DNA of 64,000 nucleotides from Hymenobacter radiodurans (GTDB taxonomy: Bacteria; Bacteroidota; Bacteroidia; Cytophagales; Hymenobacteraceae): positions 4,620,001 through 4,684,000 of the forward strand of contig NZ_CP037922.1 of assembly GCF_004355185.1 (NCBI RefSeq), read 5' to 3'. Under the pieces are notes generated by a model. That model was not told where the DNA came from and ran no database searches. It saw nothing but the letters and a program-made list of their open reading frames with translations. Made by a program: the position numbers and the translations under genes. Each line of letters begins with the position of its first letter. The stretch's first letter is position 1. Shown piece after piece: positions 28,178 through 38,268 of this stretch.

Positions 28178-28390
28178 TTAGCGAACGGTGAAGCCTTTAG
28201 CTTCCCACACGGGTACGTTTTGGGTGCGTACAAAGCGGGTTTCGACATGACCCCAAGCGTCTTGCTTGTACATTACCGTTTTACCTTGCTCGCGGGTATG
28301 CAGCGAAAGCAGGTGATCGGCATGCGACATTGCGGGGCCAGTAGTTTCAATGGGCTTGCGCGCCCGTGGGCGCTTAACGGATGTTGACAT
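28178..28390 (-). CDS. Small basic hypothetical protein
   Basis: 70 residues, starting MSTSVKRPRARKPIETTG and ending NVPVWEAKGFTVR. Basic N-terminus, no membrane segment or motif that I recognise. The ATG at 28390 and good codon use support it as a real short gene. It is isolated between two non-coding stretches. Confidence 0.55.
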   Translation of the reverse strand: MSTSVKRPRARKPIETTGPAMSHADHLLSLHTREQGKTVMYKQDAWGHVETRFVRTQNVPVWEAKGFTVR

Positions 28391-28819
28391 ATACAGCTAA
28401 CGTCAAGACTGGCCAAAAAGGGTCAGTCTGGTTCATTTAAATTTTCTTTTCTCCGAATAGTAGTGCTTCTGAGAGCGTACAACCCGATATAGTGGGCCGT
28501 GCATGGACACACTCTACGCTGTCGGCACTACCGTTACCTGACCGAACACCTTCAATACTACAGGTTCCGGCTCGGGCAGTAAAGTAGTTTGCTTGTCTGA
28601 TCGTGGGGGGCAAATTTGCTCCCCGCAACACCTCAACGTAATATACAAGGTTCGGGTTTTTTTGTTATTTATTGCCAGCAACCGTTCAGCTTCTTCCCAA
28701 ATGCGTTTTTTCAGGTGCCCTTTGGAGTAGAATAAAGTGCAGCCAATTGTGTATCTTCTCCTATCCAAACGCAACCCCAGCCGTGGTGAGCGGCGAAGCC
28801 CTGTTGTGCGCGGGCCGCT
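28391..28819. other. Mostly non-coding stretch, 429 bp
   Basis: Holds a near-perfect palindrome around GCAAATTTGC flanked by G and C runs at 28605-28624, an expanded version of the G6C motif. A minus-strand frame at 28514-28831 (105 codons, middle part YSKGHLKKRIWEEAERLLAI) looks partly protein-like but overlaps the next gene's start and has no family match I know. Confidence 0.35.
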
Positions 28820-28831
28820 ATGTTCTATCAA
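28514..28831 (-). CDS. Doubtful hypothetical ORF
   Basis: 105 codons starting at TTG 28831 and overlapping the BLUF gene by 12 bases. The central 60 residues contain an amphipathic helix (KKRIWEEAERLLAI) and a strand (TRTLYITLR) and end EPEPVVLKVFGQVTVVPTA. Could be a small gene starting further in, or chance. Kept at low confidence because nothing else explains the stretch. Confidence 0.22.
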   Translation of the reverse strand: MIEHSGPRTTGLRRSPRLGLRLDRRRYTIGCTLFYSKGHLKKRIWEEAERLLAINNKKTRTLYITLRCCGEQICPPRSDKQTTLLPEPEPVVLKVFGQVTVVPTA

Positions 28832-29227
28832 CTAATCTACGTTAGCCGAGCTGTGGCGCCCTTAAGTGCCGAGGAGATGCAGTCATTAATTACGCACGCC
28901 CGCAACTTCAACTCCATCCATCATATTACGGGGGTTTTGTTTTATGATGGCGAGCACTTTGCTCAGATATTGGAAGGCGCGGAAAACGAGGTAGAAAGCC
29001 TTTATGCCCGCATTAAAGCTGATACCCGGCACCGGCAGGTAACAACAGTGACCCGCACCCGCAGGCCGCGCCGCGAATATCCGCATTGGGGTATGGCCGG
29101 GCACCTGTTGGCGGCGGCCCAATTCGCTGAACTGGTAAAATGCCTGCCCGACGAGACGGAGCAGCCCGCGCCCCGGTCATTGCGCGTTCGCTTGGAGCCC
29201 TTTGTGGCGCATAGCCAACGACTATAG
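28820..29227 (+). CDS. Short BLUF blue-light sensor protein
   Basis: 135 residues, a stand-alone BLUF domain. Key flavin-network residues are present: Tyr7 (LIYVSRA), Asn31 (RNFNSIHHITGVLFY), Gln49 in HFAQILEG, and Trp90 in PHWGMAG. BLUF proteins bind FAD and switch hydrogen bonding on blue light; short BLUFs have no output domain and act by binding partners. The next gene (minus) is a TlpA thioredoxin, which gives no clue to a partner. Confidence in the domain is high, in function low. Confidence 0.88.
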   Translation: MFYQLIYVSRAVAPLSAEEMQSLITHARNFNSIHHITGVLFYDGEHFAQILEGAENEVESLYARIKADTRHRQVTTVTRTRRPRREYPHWGMAGHLLAAAQFAELVKCLPDETEQPAPRSLRVRLEPFVAHSQRL

Positions 29228-29232
29228 CGCGC

Positions 29233-29844
29233 TTAGCTGCCAGGAACAAATAGGTTTTCCAGCGCCGCTTTAAACTCCGGCGTATCATACTCAGCCATAC
29301 CGTCGTGGCGCGCCGCAACCTGCCCATCAGGGCCCAGGATAACGGTAGATGGAATGGCGCTGGAGTTGAAGGGTGCCGGGAGTGTCCCCGTTGGAAAATA
29401 CACCGGGAAAGTATAGTCACGCCGCTTGAGCAGGGCCCGTGCCTTTGCCGGTTTTTCGTCGAGCGAAATCATCACAAACGCAACTTTCGACTTATCCACC
29501 TTTTCGTAGAGCGCGTGTATGCCCGGCATTTCAGCCACGCAGGGCGGACACCAGCTCGCCCATAGATTTACAAACACCACCTTCCCTTTCAGCTCGCTTA
29601 GATTAATATTTTTGCCCCCCAGCGTAACTAGCGGCAGATTGTGAGGGTAGGTGGCCGCGCCACCTGCGGCCGTTGCGTTGGCTGTGGATGGGCCAGCGGC
29701 TAACGTAGGGAGGTCTGGCTTCCACAGCCCAGTGGCCAGCAATCCGCGCTGTATGCTGCCCAATACCATCGGACGCAGATCGGTGAGTAGCACAAGGGCC
29801 AGAATGGCGAAAGGCAGCCATTGCAGCAGATTTTTACGATTCAT
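29233..29844 (-). CDS. TlpA family thiol-disulfide oxidoreductase
   Basis: 203 residues from ATG 29844, with an N-terminal membrane anchor (LLQWLPFAILALVLLT). The thioredoxin fold follows with VFVNLWASWCPPCVAEMP (active-site CPPC), VAFVMISLDE and PSTVILGPDGQV. Expected role: membrane-tethered periplasmic disulfide reductase, for example for cytochrome maturation or redox homeostasis. An upstream in-frame start at 29916 is less likely. Confidence 0.9.
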   Translation of the reverse strand: MNRKNLLQWLPFAILALVLLTDLRPMVLGSIQRGLLATGLWKPDLPTLAAGPSTANATAAGGAATYPHNLPLVTLGGKNINLSELKGKVVFVNLWASWCPPCVAEMPGIHALYEKVDKSKVAFVMISLDEKPAKARALLKRRDYTFPVYFPTGTLPAPFNSSAIPSTVILGPDGQVAARHDGMAEYDTPEFKAALENLFVPGS

Positions 29845-30101
29845 AGGCGGATAGTTAAGAAGAAAACACAGAGGGAAGAGAAAACAGCCACCCATTTTTG
29901 GAAAATTGTGCTCCACATCTGGTTTGCCGTTATTGCCCTGTATGTTTGGACTTTTTCATACGAACCCTTTTTTACCCAGCCGTCTTACTCGTAGGAATGT
30001 GCTGCTCAATGCCATATTTGAAGAGTTGCTACTCAATAATTTATCTCTGCGCATCAGAAGTGCGGGAGTCCAACTAATAACCGAGCATTTGCCCGCAACC
30101 T

Positions 30102-31294
<1,193 letters not shown>

Positions 31295-31344
31295 AGAACT
31301 CAGAGCTATTGGAACTAGTATGGGGGGCAAATTTGTATACATGA

Positions 31345-31364
31345 ACAAATGATCATACATTTGT
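31345..31364. promoter_or_regulatory. Operator-like inverted repeat ahead of the sulfur operon
   Basis: ACAAATG and CATTTGT form a perfect inverted repeat with a 6-base spacer, 6 bases before the ATG of the ArsR-type regulator. A similar sequence lies at 31719-31744 before the TauE/SafE gene. Typical size and AT content for an ArsR-family dimer site. Confidence 0.65.
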
Positions 31365-31370
31365 AAAATC

Positions 31371-31691
31371 ATGATGACCCCTCCTACTGCTTCCGTCGAT
31401 ATGGGCCTCTCTATTGAGAAAATGGAGAAAGTGGCCTTCATTCTGAAAACCACGGCTCACCCCACGCGCATCGCTATTGTGCAGCTACTAGCGGCCCACG
31501 AAAGCATGTCGGTTACGGATATGAGTGAAAAGCTGAACGTGGAGCAAAGCCTGCTTTCCCACCATCTGTCGGGCATGAAGCTGAAAGGCATTCTGAGCAG
31601 CCATCGGGAGGGCAAGAACATTTTCTACTCACTGAAAATGCGCGAAGTAATCGACGTAATCCAGTGTCTGGCCGCCTGCACATTTCTATAA
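31371..31691 (+). CDS. ArsR family regulator of the sulfur operon
   Basis: 106 residues. Winged-helix region: TAHPTRIAIVQLLAAHESMSVTDMSEKLNVEQSLLSHHLSGMKLKGIL, wing SSHREGKNIFYSL. Only two cysteines, both in the C-terminal IQCLAACTFL, so any metal or persulfide sensing would use a C-terminal pair rather than the CVC site of SmtB/ArsR. It starts a plus-strand run of five genes for sulfur handling and is preceded by an inverted repeat, suggesting self-regulated repression. Confidence 0.85.
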   Translation: MMTPPTASVDMGLSIEKMEKVAFILKTTAHPTRIAIVQLLAAHESMSVTDMSEKLNVEQSLLSHHLSGMKLKGILSSHREGKNIFYSLKMREVIDVIQCLAACTFL

Positions 31692-31718
31692 GCTGGGGAG
31701 CTTTTTTTGCTCAAACAT

Positions 31719-31744
31719 ATGAACAATATATCATAATTTCATAC
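31719..31744. promoter_or_regulatory. Second operator-like site before TauE/SafE gene
   Basis: ATGAACAATATATCATAATT resembles ATGAACAAATGATCATACAT at 31341-31360 (about 15 of 20 bases the same). It lies 6-32 bases before the TauE/SafE start and just after a weak hairpin AGCT-GGGG-AGCT plus T-run (31691-31708). Confidence 0.5.
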
Positions 31745-31750
31745 GTCCTA

Positions 31751-32565
31751 ATGCTACCTTACTTCGGTTATTTCGCGGCCATCTTCATCGGCCTTTCCCT
31801 CGGTATCATGGGCGGAGGCGGCTCCATCCTGACGGTGCCCGTGCTGGTGTATCTGATGGGAGTAAGCCCCGTGCTGAGCACGGCCTATTCGCTGTTTGTA
31901 GTAGGAAGCACCTCCGTGGTGGGGCCTCGGGCTACTTCCGCAAAGGGCTGGTGTCTCTGAAAACGGCTATAGTCTTCCTTATTCCTTCGCTGCTGGCCGT
32001 GTTTGCCGTCCGCAAGGTATTGCTGCCAGCTATACCCCACGAGCTATTTACCATTGGTAGCCTGGTTTTTACCAAGGACCTACTGGTGCTCGTAGCCTTC
32101 GCCGTCCTGATGGTGGTGGCCGCGGCGTCGATGATTCGCGTGAAGCAAACCAAGGAAATGCTTGACGAAGAGCTAGGCCATAAAATCGCCTTCAACTATC
32201 CTCTGATTCTGGGCATTGGGCTGGTGGTGGGCACGCTCACAGGCTTTGTAGGTGCAGGCGGCGGCTTCCTTATTATTCCGGCTCTGGTGCTCGGGGCACG
32301 CTTGCCCATGAAGCTGGCGGTGGGCACTTCGCTCGCCATCATTGCCCTAAACTCACTCATTGGCTTTATCGGCGACCTCAGCGCCGGCACCCCTATCGGC
32401 TGGCCATTTTTGCTCGGCTTTCTGGCCTTTGCGCTCGCAGGTATTGTGCTCGGCACTTACCTCGCGCGCTTCATTCCCGGAGTCAAGCTCAAGCCCGCGT
32501 TTGGGTGGTTTACGCTGGCTATGGGCACGTTTATTTTGCTGCGCGAGCTGGTTTTTACGCCATAA
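31751..32565 (+). pseudogene. TauE/SafE family sulfite/sulfur exporter, frameshifted
   Basis: ATG 31751 gives MLPYFGYFAAIFIGLSLGIMGGGGSILTVPVLVYL, the first TauE/SafE repeat; the second repeat is GLVVGTLTGFVGAGGGFLIIPALVL. About eight membrane helices in total. One base is missing in the G4 run 31921-31924; with five G the protein reads VVGASGYFRKGLVSLKTAIVF continuously. The family moves sulfite, sulfoacetate or related organosulfur anions across the inner membrane. Second gene of the sulfur operon, 59 bp before the persulfide dioxygenase-rhodanese gene. Confidence 0.88.
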
Positions 32566-32624
32566 GCAGCAGTGTGTCAACTGGTTAATATCAAATTTTT
32601 CTCACCTTCTAGTTTACTTTTCTT

Positions 32625-33980
32625 ATGAAAATTGAACAGTTTGAAGATAAAGGGCTGGCTCATTTCTCCTACGCTATTCTCAGCGAGTGTGCCCGTGAAG
32701 TTGTGCTCATCGACCCGGCTCGCAACCCGCAGCCGTACTACGACTACGCCAAGGCGAACGACGCCCAAATTGTGAGCGTGATTGAAACCCACCCCCACGC
32801 CGACTTTGTGTCTTCGCACCTGGAAATTGCCCAGCGCACCGGGGCCACCCTCTGCGTGAGCAAGCTAGTAGGCGCTGATTACGACCACGTAGCCTTCGAT
32901 GAGGGCGACTCGTTCACCGTCGGCCAACTTACTTTCCGCGCCCTCAATACGCCCGGCCACTCCCCCGATTCCCTCAGTATCGTGCTCAGCAGAGAAGGAA
33001 AGGACGTAGCCGTATTTACCGGCGACACCTTATTTATCGGCGACGTAGGCCGGCCCGACTTGCGCGAAAGCGCCGGCAACCATACCGCCAAGCGCGAGGA
33101 GTTGGCCCGCCAGATGTATCATTCCCTGCGCGACAAGCTCATGACCTTGGCTGATGAGGTGCTGGTGTATCCGGCCCACGGCGCAGGCTCGCTTTGTGGC
33201 AAGGCTCTGAGCGGCGCGAACAGTAGCACTATTGGCGCGGAAAAAGCGGGCAATTATGCCCTGCGCCCGCTAAGCGAAGAAGATTTCGTGCAGGAGCTGC
33301 TGGCTGACCAGCCGTTCATTCCCAAATACTTCGGCTACGATGTGGCTCTCAACAAAGCCGGCGCCCCGGCCTATGCCCCCAGCGTACAGCAAGTGCCGCG
33401 CTTAGCTGCTGGCACCAAGCTGGAGCAAGGGGTACTGGTAGTAGACACCCGGCCCGAAGCCGAATTCAAGCAGGGTCATATGGAAGGTGCGCTCAATATT
33501 CAGCAGGGGGGCAAATTTGAAACCTGGCTGGGCTCTATTGTCGGACCGAATGAGCCATTTTACCTGGTAGCTGCCGATCAGAAGACCCAAGAAGACTTGA
33601 TTCAGAAGGCCGCTAAAATAGGTTATGAACCGCTGATCAAAGGCGCGCTAATCGGCACGCCTGCTCCCACCTACACCATGCCGAAGCTGGACGTAGCCAC
33701 CTTTCGCGCTCACCCAGAAAACTACACCATTGTAGATATCCGCAACGAGTCGGAAGCCAAAGCTGAGCCGCTGTTTGCCGACGCCCTGAACATTCCGTTG
33801 CCCGTGTTGCGCGAGCGGGTCAGCGAAATTCCGACCACTAAGCCCGTAGTAGTACACTGCGCTGGCGGCTACCGTTCGGCCGCGGGTAGCAGTATTGTAG
33901 CCCCTGCGCTGGTAGGCACACCAGTGTTTGATTTAAGTGAGGCGGTAAAATCGTTCCAGCCAGGTGCGGCCACTCACTAA
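32625..33980 (+). CDS. Persulfide dioxygenase (ETHE1-like) fused to two rhodanese domains
   Basis: 451 residues. N-terminal metallo-beta-lactamase fold with THPHADFVSSHLE, TPGHSPDS and the metal-site FTGDTLFIGDVGRPDLR, followed by YPAHGAG, all ETHE1 hallmarks. From about residue 265 a first rhodanese domain (VVDTRPEAEF) whose active-site position lacks cysteine (LVAADQKT), then a second (YTIVDIRNESEA) with the catalytic loop HCAGGYRSAAGSS. This is the CstB-like architecture that oxidises glutathione/CoA persulfide to sulfite and passes sulfane sulfur. Central enzyme of the operon with TauE/SafE and YeeE/YedE. Confidence 0.92.
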   Translation: MKIEQFEDKGLAHFSYAILSECAREVVLIDPARNPQPYYDYAKANDAQIVSVIETHPHADFVSSHLEIAQRTGATLCVSKLVGADYDHVAFDEGDSFTVGQLTFRALNTPGHSPDSLSIVLSREGKDVAVFTGDTLFIGDVGRPDLRESAGNHTAKREELARQMYHSLRDKLMTLADEVLVYPAHGAGSLCGKALSGANSSTIGAEKAGNYALRPLSEEDFVQELLADQPFIPKYFGYDVALNKAGAPAYAPSVQQVPRLAAGTKLEQGVLVVDTRPEAEFKQGHMEGALNIQQGGKFETWLGSIVGPNEPFYLVAADQKTQEDLIQKAAKIGYEPLIKGALIGTPAPTYTMPKLDVATFRAHPENYTIVDIRNESEAKAEPLFADALNIPLPVLRERVSEIPTTKPVVVHCAGGYRSAAGSSIVAPALVGTPVFDLSEAVKSFQPGAATH

Positions 33981-34099
33981 ATACAGTGGCCCGCATCAGT
34001 CCCAGTGTTACTCTTAGGGCAACTTTAACCTACTCTATCTTCTGACCACTCATTTGCCGTGGGTGGCGACAGAGAGTATTAACCATCTAGTTTTTTCTT

Positions 34100-34660
34100 A
34101 TGCTTGACTTACTTCGCCAGCCTTGGCCCTGGTACGTGGCGGGGCCACTGATTGGCCTCACGGTGCCAGCACTACTGCTACTCGGCAACAAGGCTCTGGG
34201 CATCAGTTCCTCACTGCGCCACGTGTGTGCCGCCTGCGTGCCGGCCGGTATTCCCTTCCTGACTTATAACTGGCGGGCCGAAACCTGGAACCTGTTTTTT
34301 GTGCTCGGTATTGCGGTGGGGGGCTTTTTAGGCTATCAGGTGCTCGGCCACCCCGATACCATTGCCATCTCGGCCGAAACAGTCCGCGACCTGAAGGCTG
34401 AGCTGGGCCTGACCGACTTCACCGGCTTGCTGCCCCGCGAGTTGTTTGCGCTGGATAACCTAGCGAACTGGAAAGGCTGGGTGTTTTTGGTGCTGGGGGG
34501 CTTTTTGGTCGGCTTCGGTACGCGCTACGCCGGTGGCTGCACTTCGGGTCACGCCATTTCGGGCCTTTCCAATCTGCAGTGGGTATCAATGGTCGCGGTT
34601 ATTGGCTTTTTCGTGGGCGGCCTGCTCATGACCTGGGTTATCTACCCACTCCTATTTTAA
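34100..34660 (+). CDS. YeeE/YedE sulfur transporter, first half
   Basis: 186 residues, about five membrane helices. It has [13 protein letters not shown] near the N-terminus and the signature [19 protein letters not shown], the cysteine region of YeeE/YedE thiosulfate or sulfane-sulfur channels. Split two-gene forms are common beside persulfide dioxygenases. It is 119 bp after the dioxygenase-rhodanese gene and 13 bp before its partner half. Confidence 0.88.
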   Translation: MLDLLRQPWPWYVAGPLIGLTVPALLLLGNKALGISSSLRHVCAACVPAGIPFLTYNWRAETWNLFFVLGIAVGGFLGYQVLGHPDTIAISAETVRDLKAELGLTDFTGLLPRELFALDNLANWKGWVFLVLGGFLVGFGTRYAGGCTSGHAISGLSNLQWVSMVAVIGFFVGGLLMTWVIYPLLF

Positions 34661-34673
34661 CACGCAATCCGTC

Positions 34674-35084
34674 ATGAAAAACCTCAAATACCTAGTGCTG
34701 GGCGTTGTGTTCGGCCTCATTCTCACCAAAAGCGAAGCTGTTAGCTGGTTTCGGATTCAGGAGATGTTCCGTTTCCAAAGCTTTCACATGTATGGTATCA
34801 TGGTCACGGCTGTTCTCGTGGGCCTGATTTCTATTCAGCTTATCAAGCGCTACCACCTCAAGAGCATCAACGGAGAACCCATCGCCATTGCTGATAAAAA
34901 ATACAGCCACGGCACCTGGATTGGTGGCATCATCTTCGGCGTGGGCTGGGCCATTACGGGGGCTTGCCCCGGTCCGTTGTTTGCCCAATTAGGGAGCGGC
35001 GTAGCCGCGGCCACCGTCATGATTTTAGCCGCCCTGGCTGGCACTTGGACCTACAGCGCCCTGCGCGAAAAGCTGCCGCATTAA
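34674..35084 (+). CDS. YeeE/YedE family protein, second half (DUF6691-type)
   Basis: 136 residues, about four membrane helices. Starts MKNLKYLVLGVVFGLILTKSE and carries WAITGACPGPLFAQLGSG, the second conserved cysteine motif of the family. Together with the preceding gene it makes the complete channel thought to import sulfur species such as thiosulfate or polysulfide. Last gene of the sulfur operon; converges with the SNF2 helicase after 55 bp. Confidence 0.87.
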   Translation: MKNLKYLVLGVVFGLILTKSEAVSWFRIQEMFRFQSFHMYGIMVTAVLVGLISIQLIKRYHLKSINGEPIAIADKKYSHGTWIGGIIFGVGWAITGACPGPLFAQLGSGVAAATVMILAALAGTWTYSALREKLPH

Positions 35085-35139
35085 ACTGCGGACAGGAAGG
35101 CCCATGTGGGGTGCAAAACAGACAGTTGTACCGTTCTGC

Positions 35140-38097
35140 CTAGCCCAGCAACTCCTCGATATCCTCTTTCGTCAGGCTCTTGATAATTGTCTCGTCGGTT
35201 GAAATCAAGTCCGTGACGAGTTGAATTTTCTTATTCTGCAAAGCCAGGATCTTCTCTTCTACCGTGTTCTTCGAGATAAACTTATACGTAAACACGGTTC
35301 GCTGCTGGCCTATGCGGTGGGCGCGGTCAACGGCCTGTGCTTCCACGGCCGGGTTCCACCACGGGTCGAGAATAAACACATAATCGGCGGCGGTAAGATT
35401 GAGGCCTACTCCACCCGCTTTTAGCGAAATAAGGAAGACCCGCAGATCCTCGGTTTCCTGGAAACGGGCTACTTCCTTGTGCCGGTCACGGGTGTTGCCA
35501 TCGAGGTAAGCATATTCGATTTGCTTTTCATCGAGCGAAGCCCGCACAATATCGAGGTGCTTCACAAACTGGCTAAATACCAACACCTTGTGTCCCTCTG
35601 CCACCACGCTCCGAATCATGCGCACTACTTCGCGCAGCTTGCCCGATTCTGCTTCGTAGGTTTCGTCGGCCATGCGCGGATGGTTGGCAATCTGGCGCAG
35701 CTTGGTCAGGCCTTGCAGCAGCATAAACTGCGTGCTAGCCGTACCGTGCTCCTCAATATTGCGCAGAATCTTATTGCGGTAGAAGCTTTTGGTTTCCTCG
35801 TAGCACTGCGCCTGTTCATCCGTCATGGAGCAGTAACTTAGGTTCTCTATCTTCTCCGGCAACTCTTTAGCTACCTGGGCTTTATGACGACGCAGAATAA
35901 AGGGTTTGATAAGCGCATGGAGCTTTCGAGTGCGGGTTTCGTCTTTGCCTTTTTCAATGGGCTTAAGAAACTCCTTGCGGAAAAACGCCTGCGAGCCCAG
36001 CAAGCCGGGATTGATAAATGACATCTGCGACCACAAGTCCATCGTGCTGTTCTCAACCGGCGTACCAGTCAGAATAAGCCGGTGGCGCGAGTGCAGCCCG
36101 CGTACTGCCTGCGACGTGGTAGAGGATGGATTTTTAATCGCCTGCGACTCATCCAGAATCACGTAGTCGAACTTGTAAGTTTTGAGGAGTTCCGCATCAA
36201 GGCGCACGATACCGTAGCTAGTTAGCACCACATCGTAATCCGAGAATTGCTCTACGTTTTTGTCGCGGTAGGTACCCGTGTAAATAAGCAAACGCAAGCT
36301 AGGCGCAAACTTAAAGGCTTCGCTCATCCAGTTGAAAACCAATGAGGTAGGCATTACGAGTAGCGAAGCCGAGCCAGAACTATCGCCGCTTTCTTTGCGC
36401 TGAAGAAGCAAGGCCAGAGTTTGAATGGTTTTGCCTAGGCCCATGTCATCGGCCAAGCAGCCACCGAAGCCATAGTCTTTCACGAAGTGCAGCCAGTCAT
36501 AGCCCGCCTTCTGATAAGGGCGCAATTTGCCTTTAAACCCAGCAGGCATAGCCTGTTCTTCCACCGTTTCGAAGCCGCGCAGCTTTTCCAGCTTCCGCGA
36601 CATAGTCACGGTGGCCAGGTTGCCATTTTGCAAGTCTGAGACCAAGGCCAAATGATGTTTGCGCAGCGTAAGCGTGTTATCGTTTTCCTCCGAAAACGCG
36701 AAAAGCTCCAAGTATTGCGAAAACCACTCTTCCGGAATGATGGCAATCTGGCCGTTAGGCAGCCGGTACTCGTGGCGCCGGCCCAGAATGTAGGAGCGCA
36801 GCTTTACGAAGGGAATTTCGAACTCTCCGAAGCGAACCGTGCCGTGCACATCAAACCAATCATTAGACTCTGTGATACCGACCTCTACCGTAATGGCGCC
36901 AATGAAGTAGTCTTTGCCTGACGTAGTGCTTTGCTGCACCGTAAATCCAAGGCGCGACAACTCTTCGGCGTGGCTGTGCAGCCAACGAAACGCGGTGGCT
37001 TTTTCCAGCACCGCGCGGCCATTGCGCACTTCCAGCGCGCGGTCAGCGAGTTCCTTTATCATGGCCTCCTCGTGGTCGATGTTGCGAATGAGGCGATGAA
37101 AAATGTAGCTGTCAGCGGTTTTTTCCAGCTTTACGCTCACCCGCTTATCGAAGCTATTGGGCACGGTGTGGTCGCCGTAGCGGAAGGAAAGATCGAAGTG
37201 AATGTGGCCGGAAGAAACGGTAGTGGTGGCACTGGGGGGCAAATTTCCATTGCGAGCACCAGCGCGCGGCGCTTCCTCCGTTACGACCAACACGCCAGGC
37301 ACATCGGAAAAGGTGAGCTGAGGCCGGGCTACGTAGCGCTCCGAGCGAATATCAAAGCCGCGGGCGTGCACATCGAATGACTCGACTAGCGGAGCCACGA
37401 AGCGTTGAAAGTAGCTGTCTTCTACCTGACGTGGAATGACGATAAACTTCTTATTCAGAAAGGGTTGCAGCTTCTTGCCATCCACATCATTGCGAAAGCT
37501 GTAGAGTACATCGCTAACCATCAGCCACGCGGGCTGCGCGCTTACGACTACGGCATTCTTAAACTGAAAATCCAGCTTTTGCCCCTTGTACTGGATCGTG
37601 GGGAAATAGTGGGTATTATCCTCATTCCGGCGGAAGTGGAAAAGCACTGACGCGGGCTCATCGGCCATACTTATTTCACGCCAGGTGGGCTCACCGTCTT
37701 TGCCCATGATGAAGACACATTTGCCCCCCAGACGTGCCAGAATCTGCCCCATGCGCTCCTGCACGTAGCGGGCTATTTGCTCCTGTAAGCTTTTGTCGCC
37801 CTTTTCAGGGTCATAGATTTTGAAGAAGAAATCGGCGGGGGTCGTCTTTTTGGGCCAGAACTCTTTAATGACGCAATCCTGCTGAATCTGGTCGGTGAGA
37901 GCAATTAACTCGAAATCGATTGCGTCGAGACCGGCAGCAAATTCGGGGGCATTTTTAACCGAAACGGTCTGATGCTGAAGGGTTAGTTGTCCGCGCGGGT
38001 TGCGCTGCACCACGTACGATTCAAACAAATAGCCTAAGTATTCGTGTTCGAGCAGCGAATAAACAATTTGAAACGGCTGCGACGTAGAAACCTTCAT
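35140..38097 (-). CDS. SNF2 family DEAD/DEAH helicase
   Basis: 985 residues from ATG 38097. The first half (about 1-530) is a poorly defined region with strands typical of bacterial SNF2 N-termini; the ATPase half has motif I DDMGLGKTIQT, motif II LDESQAIKN (DESQ form), motif III LTGTPVENS, motif V GGVGLNLTAADYV and motif VI QAVDRAHRIGQQ. No SWIM zinc finger is seen. Role: nucleic-acid translocase, possibly remodelling RNA polymerase or DNA-protein complexes as RapA/HepA-like proteins do. Stand-alone gene, no restriction or defence neighbours. Confidence 0.9.
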   Translation of the reverse strand: MKVSTSQPFQIVYSLLEHEYLGYLFESYVVQRNPRGQLTLQHQTVSVKNAPEFAAGLDAIDFELIALTDQIQQDCVIKEFWPKKTTPADFFFKIYDPEKGDKSLQEQIARYVQERMGQILARLGGKCVFIMGKDGEPTWREISMADEPASVLFHFRRNEDNTHYFPTIQYKGQKLDFQFKNAVVVSAQPAWLMVSDVLYSFRNDVDGKKLQPFLNKKFIVIPRQVEDSYFQRFVAPLVESFDVHARGFDIRSERYVARPQLTFSDVPGVLVVTEEAPRAGARNGNLPPSATTTVSSGHIHFDLSFRYGDHTVPNSFDKRVSVKLEKTADSYIFHRLIRNIDHEEAMIKELADRALEVRNGRAVLEKATAFRWLHSHAEELSRLGFTVQQSTTSGKDYFIGAITVEVGITESNDWFDVHGTVRFGEFEIPFVKLRSYILGRRHEYRLPNGQIAIIPEEWFSQYLELFAFSEENDNTLTLRKHHLALVSDLQNGNLATVTMSRKLEKLRGFETVEEQAMPAGFKGKLRPYQKAGYDWLHFVKDYGFGGCLADDMGLGKTIQTLALLLQRKESGDSSGSASLLVMPTSLVFNWMSEAFKFAPSLRLLIYTGTYRDKNVEQFSDYDVVLTSYGIVRLDAELLKTYKFDYVILDESQAIKNPSSTTSQAVRGLHSRHRLILTGTPVENSTMDLWSQMSFINPGLLGSQAFFRKEFLKPIEKGKDETRTRKLHALIKPFILRRHKAQVAKELPEKIENLSYCSMTDEQAQCYEETKSFYRNKILRNIEEHGTASTQFMLLQGLTKLRQIANHPRMADETYEAESGKLREVVRMIRSVVAEGHKVLVFSQFVKHLDIVRASLDEKQIEYAYLDGNTRDRHKEVARFQETEDLRVFLISLKAGGVGLNLTAADYVFILDPWWNPAVEAQAVDRAHRIGQQRTVFTYKFISKNTVEEKILALQNKKIQLVTDLISTDETIIKSLTKEDIEELLG

Positions 38098-38268
38098 AAT
38101 CAGCGCCGGCAACGGCGTAGAAATCAATGACAAACATCAAATATTAACTTTTCTCGCGAAAAGCAACGTATAATCTGTCACTAATTATGATGAGCACAGA
38201 CTACAGTTCCGCCGGTTATAGTACTACGACGGGTTTATAGCATGCATACTCCGATATGGGCTCTGGCG

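Noticed and set aside
28437..28631. 64-codon minus-strand ORF
   Set aside because: No recognisable features, mixed composition and overlap with another weak frame; not supported as a gene.
35140..38097. SNF2 helicase as part of a phage-defence system (DISARM, restriction etc.)
   Set aside because: The neighbours are sulfur transport and LolC/E genes; no methylase, nuclease or other defence gene accompanies it.
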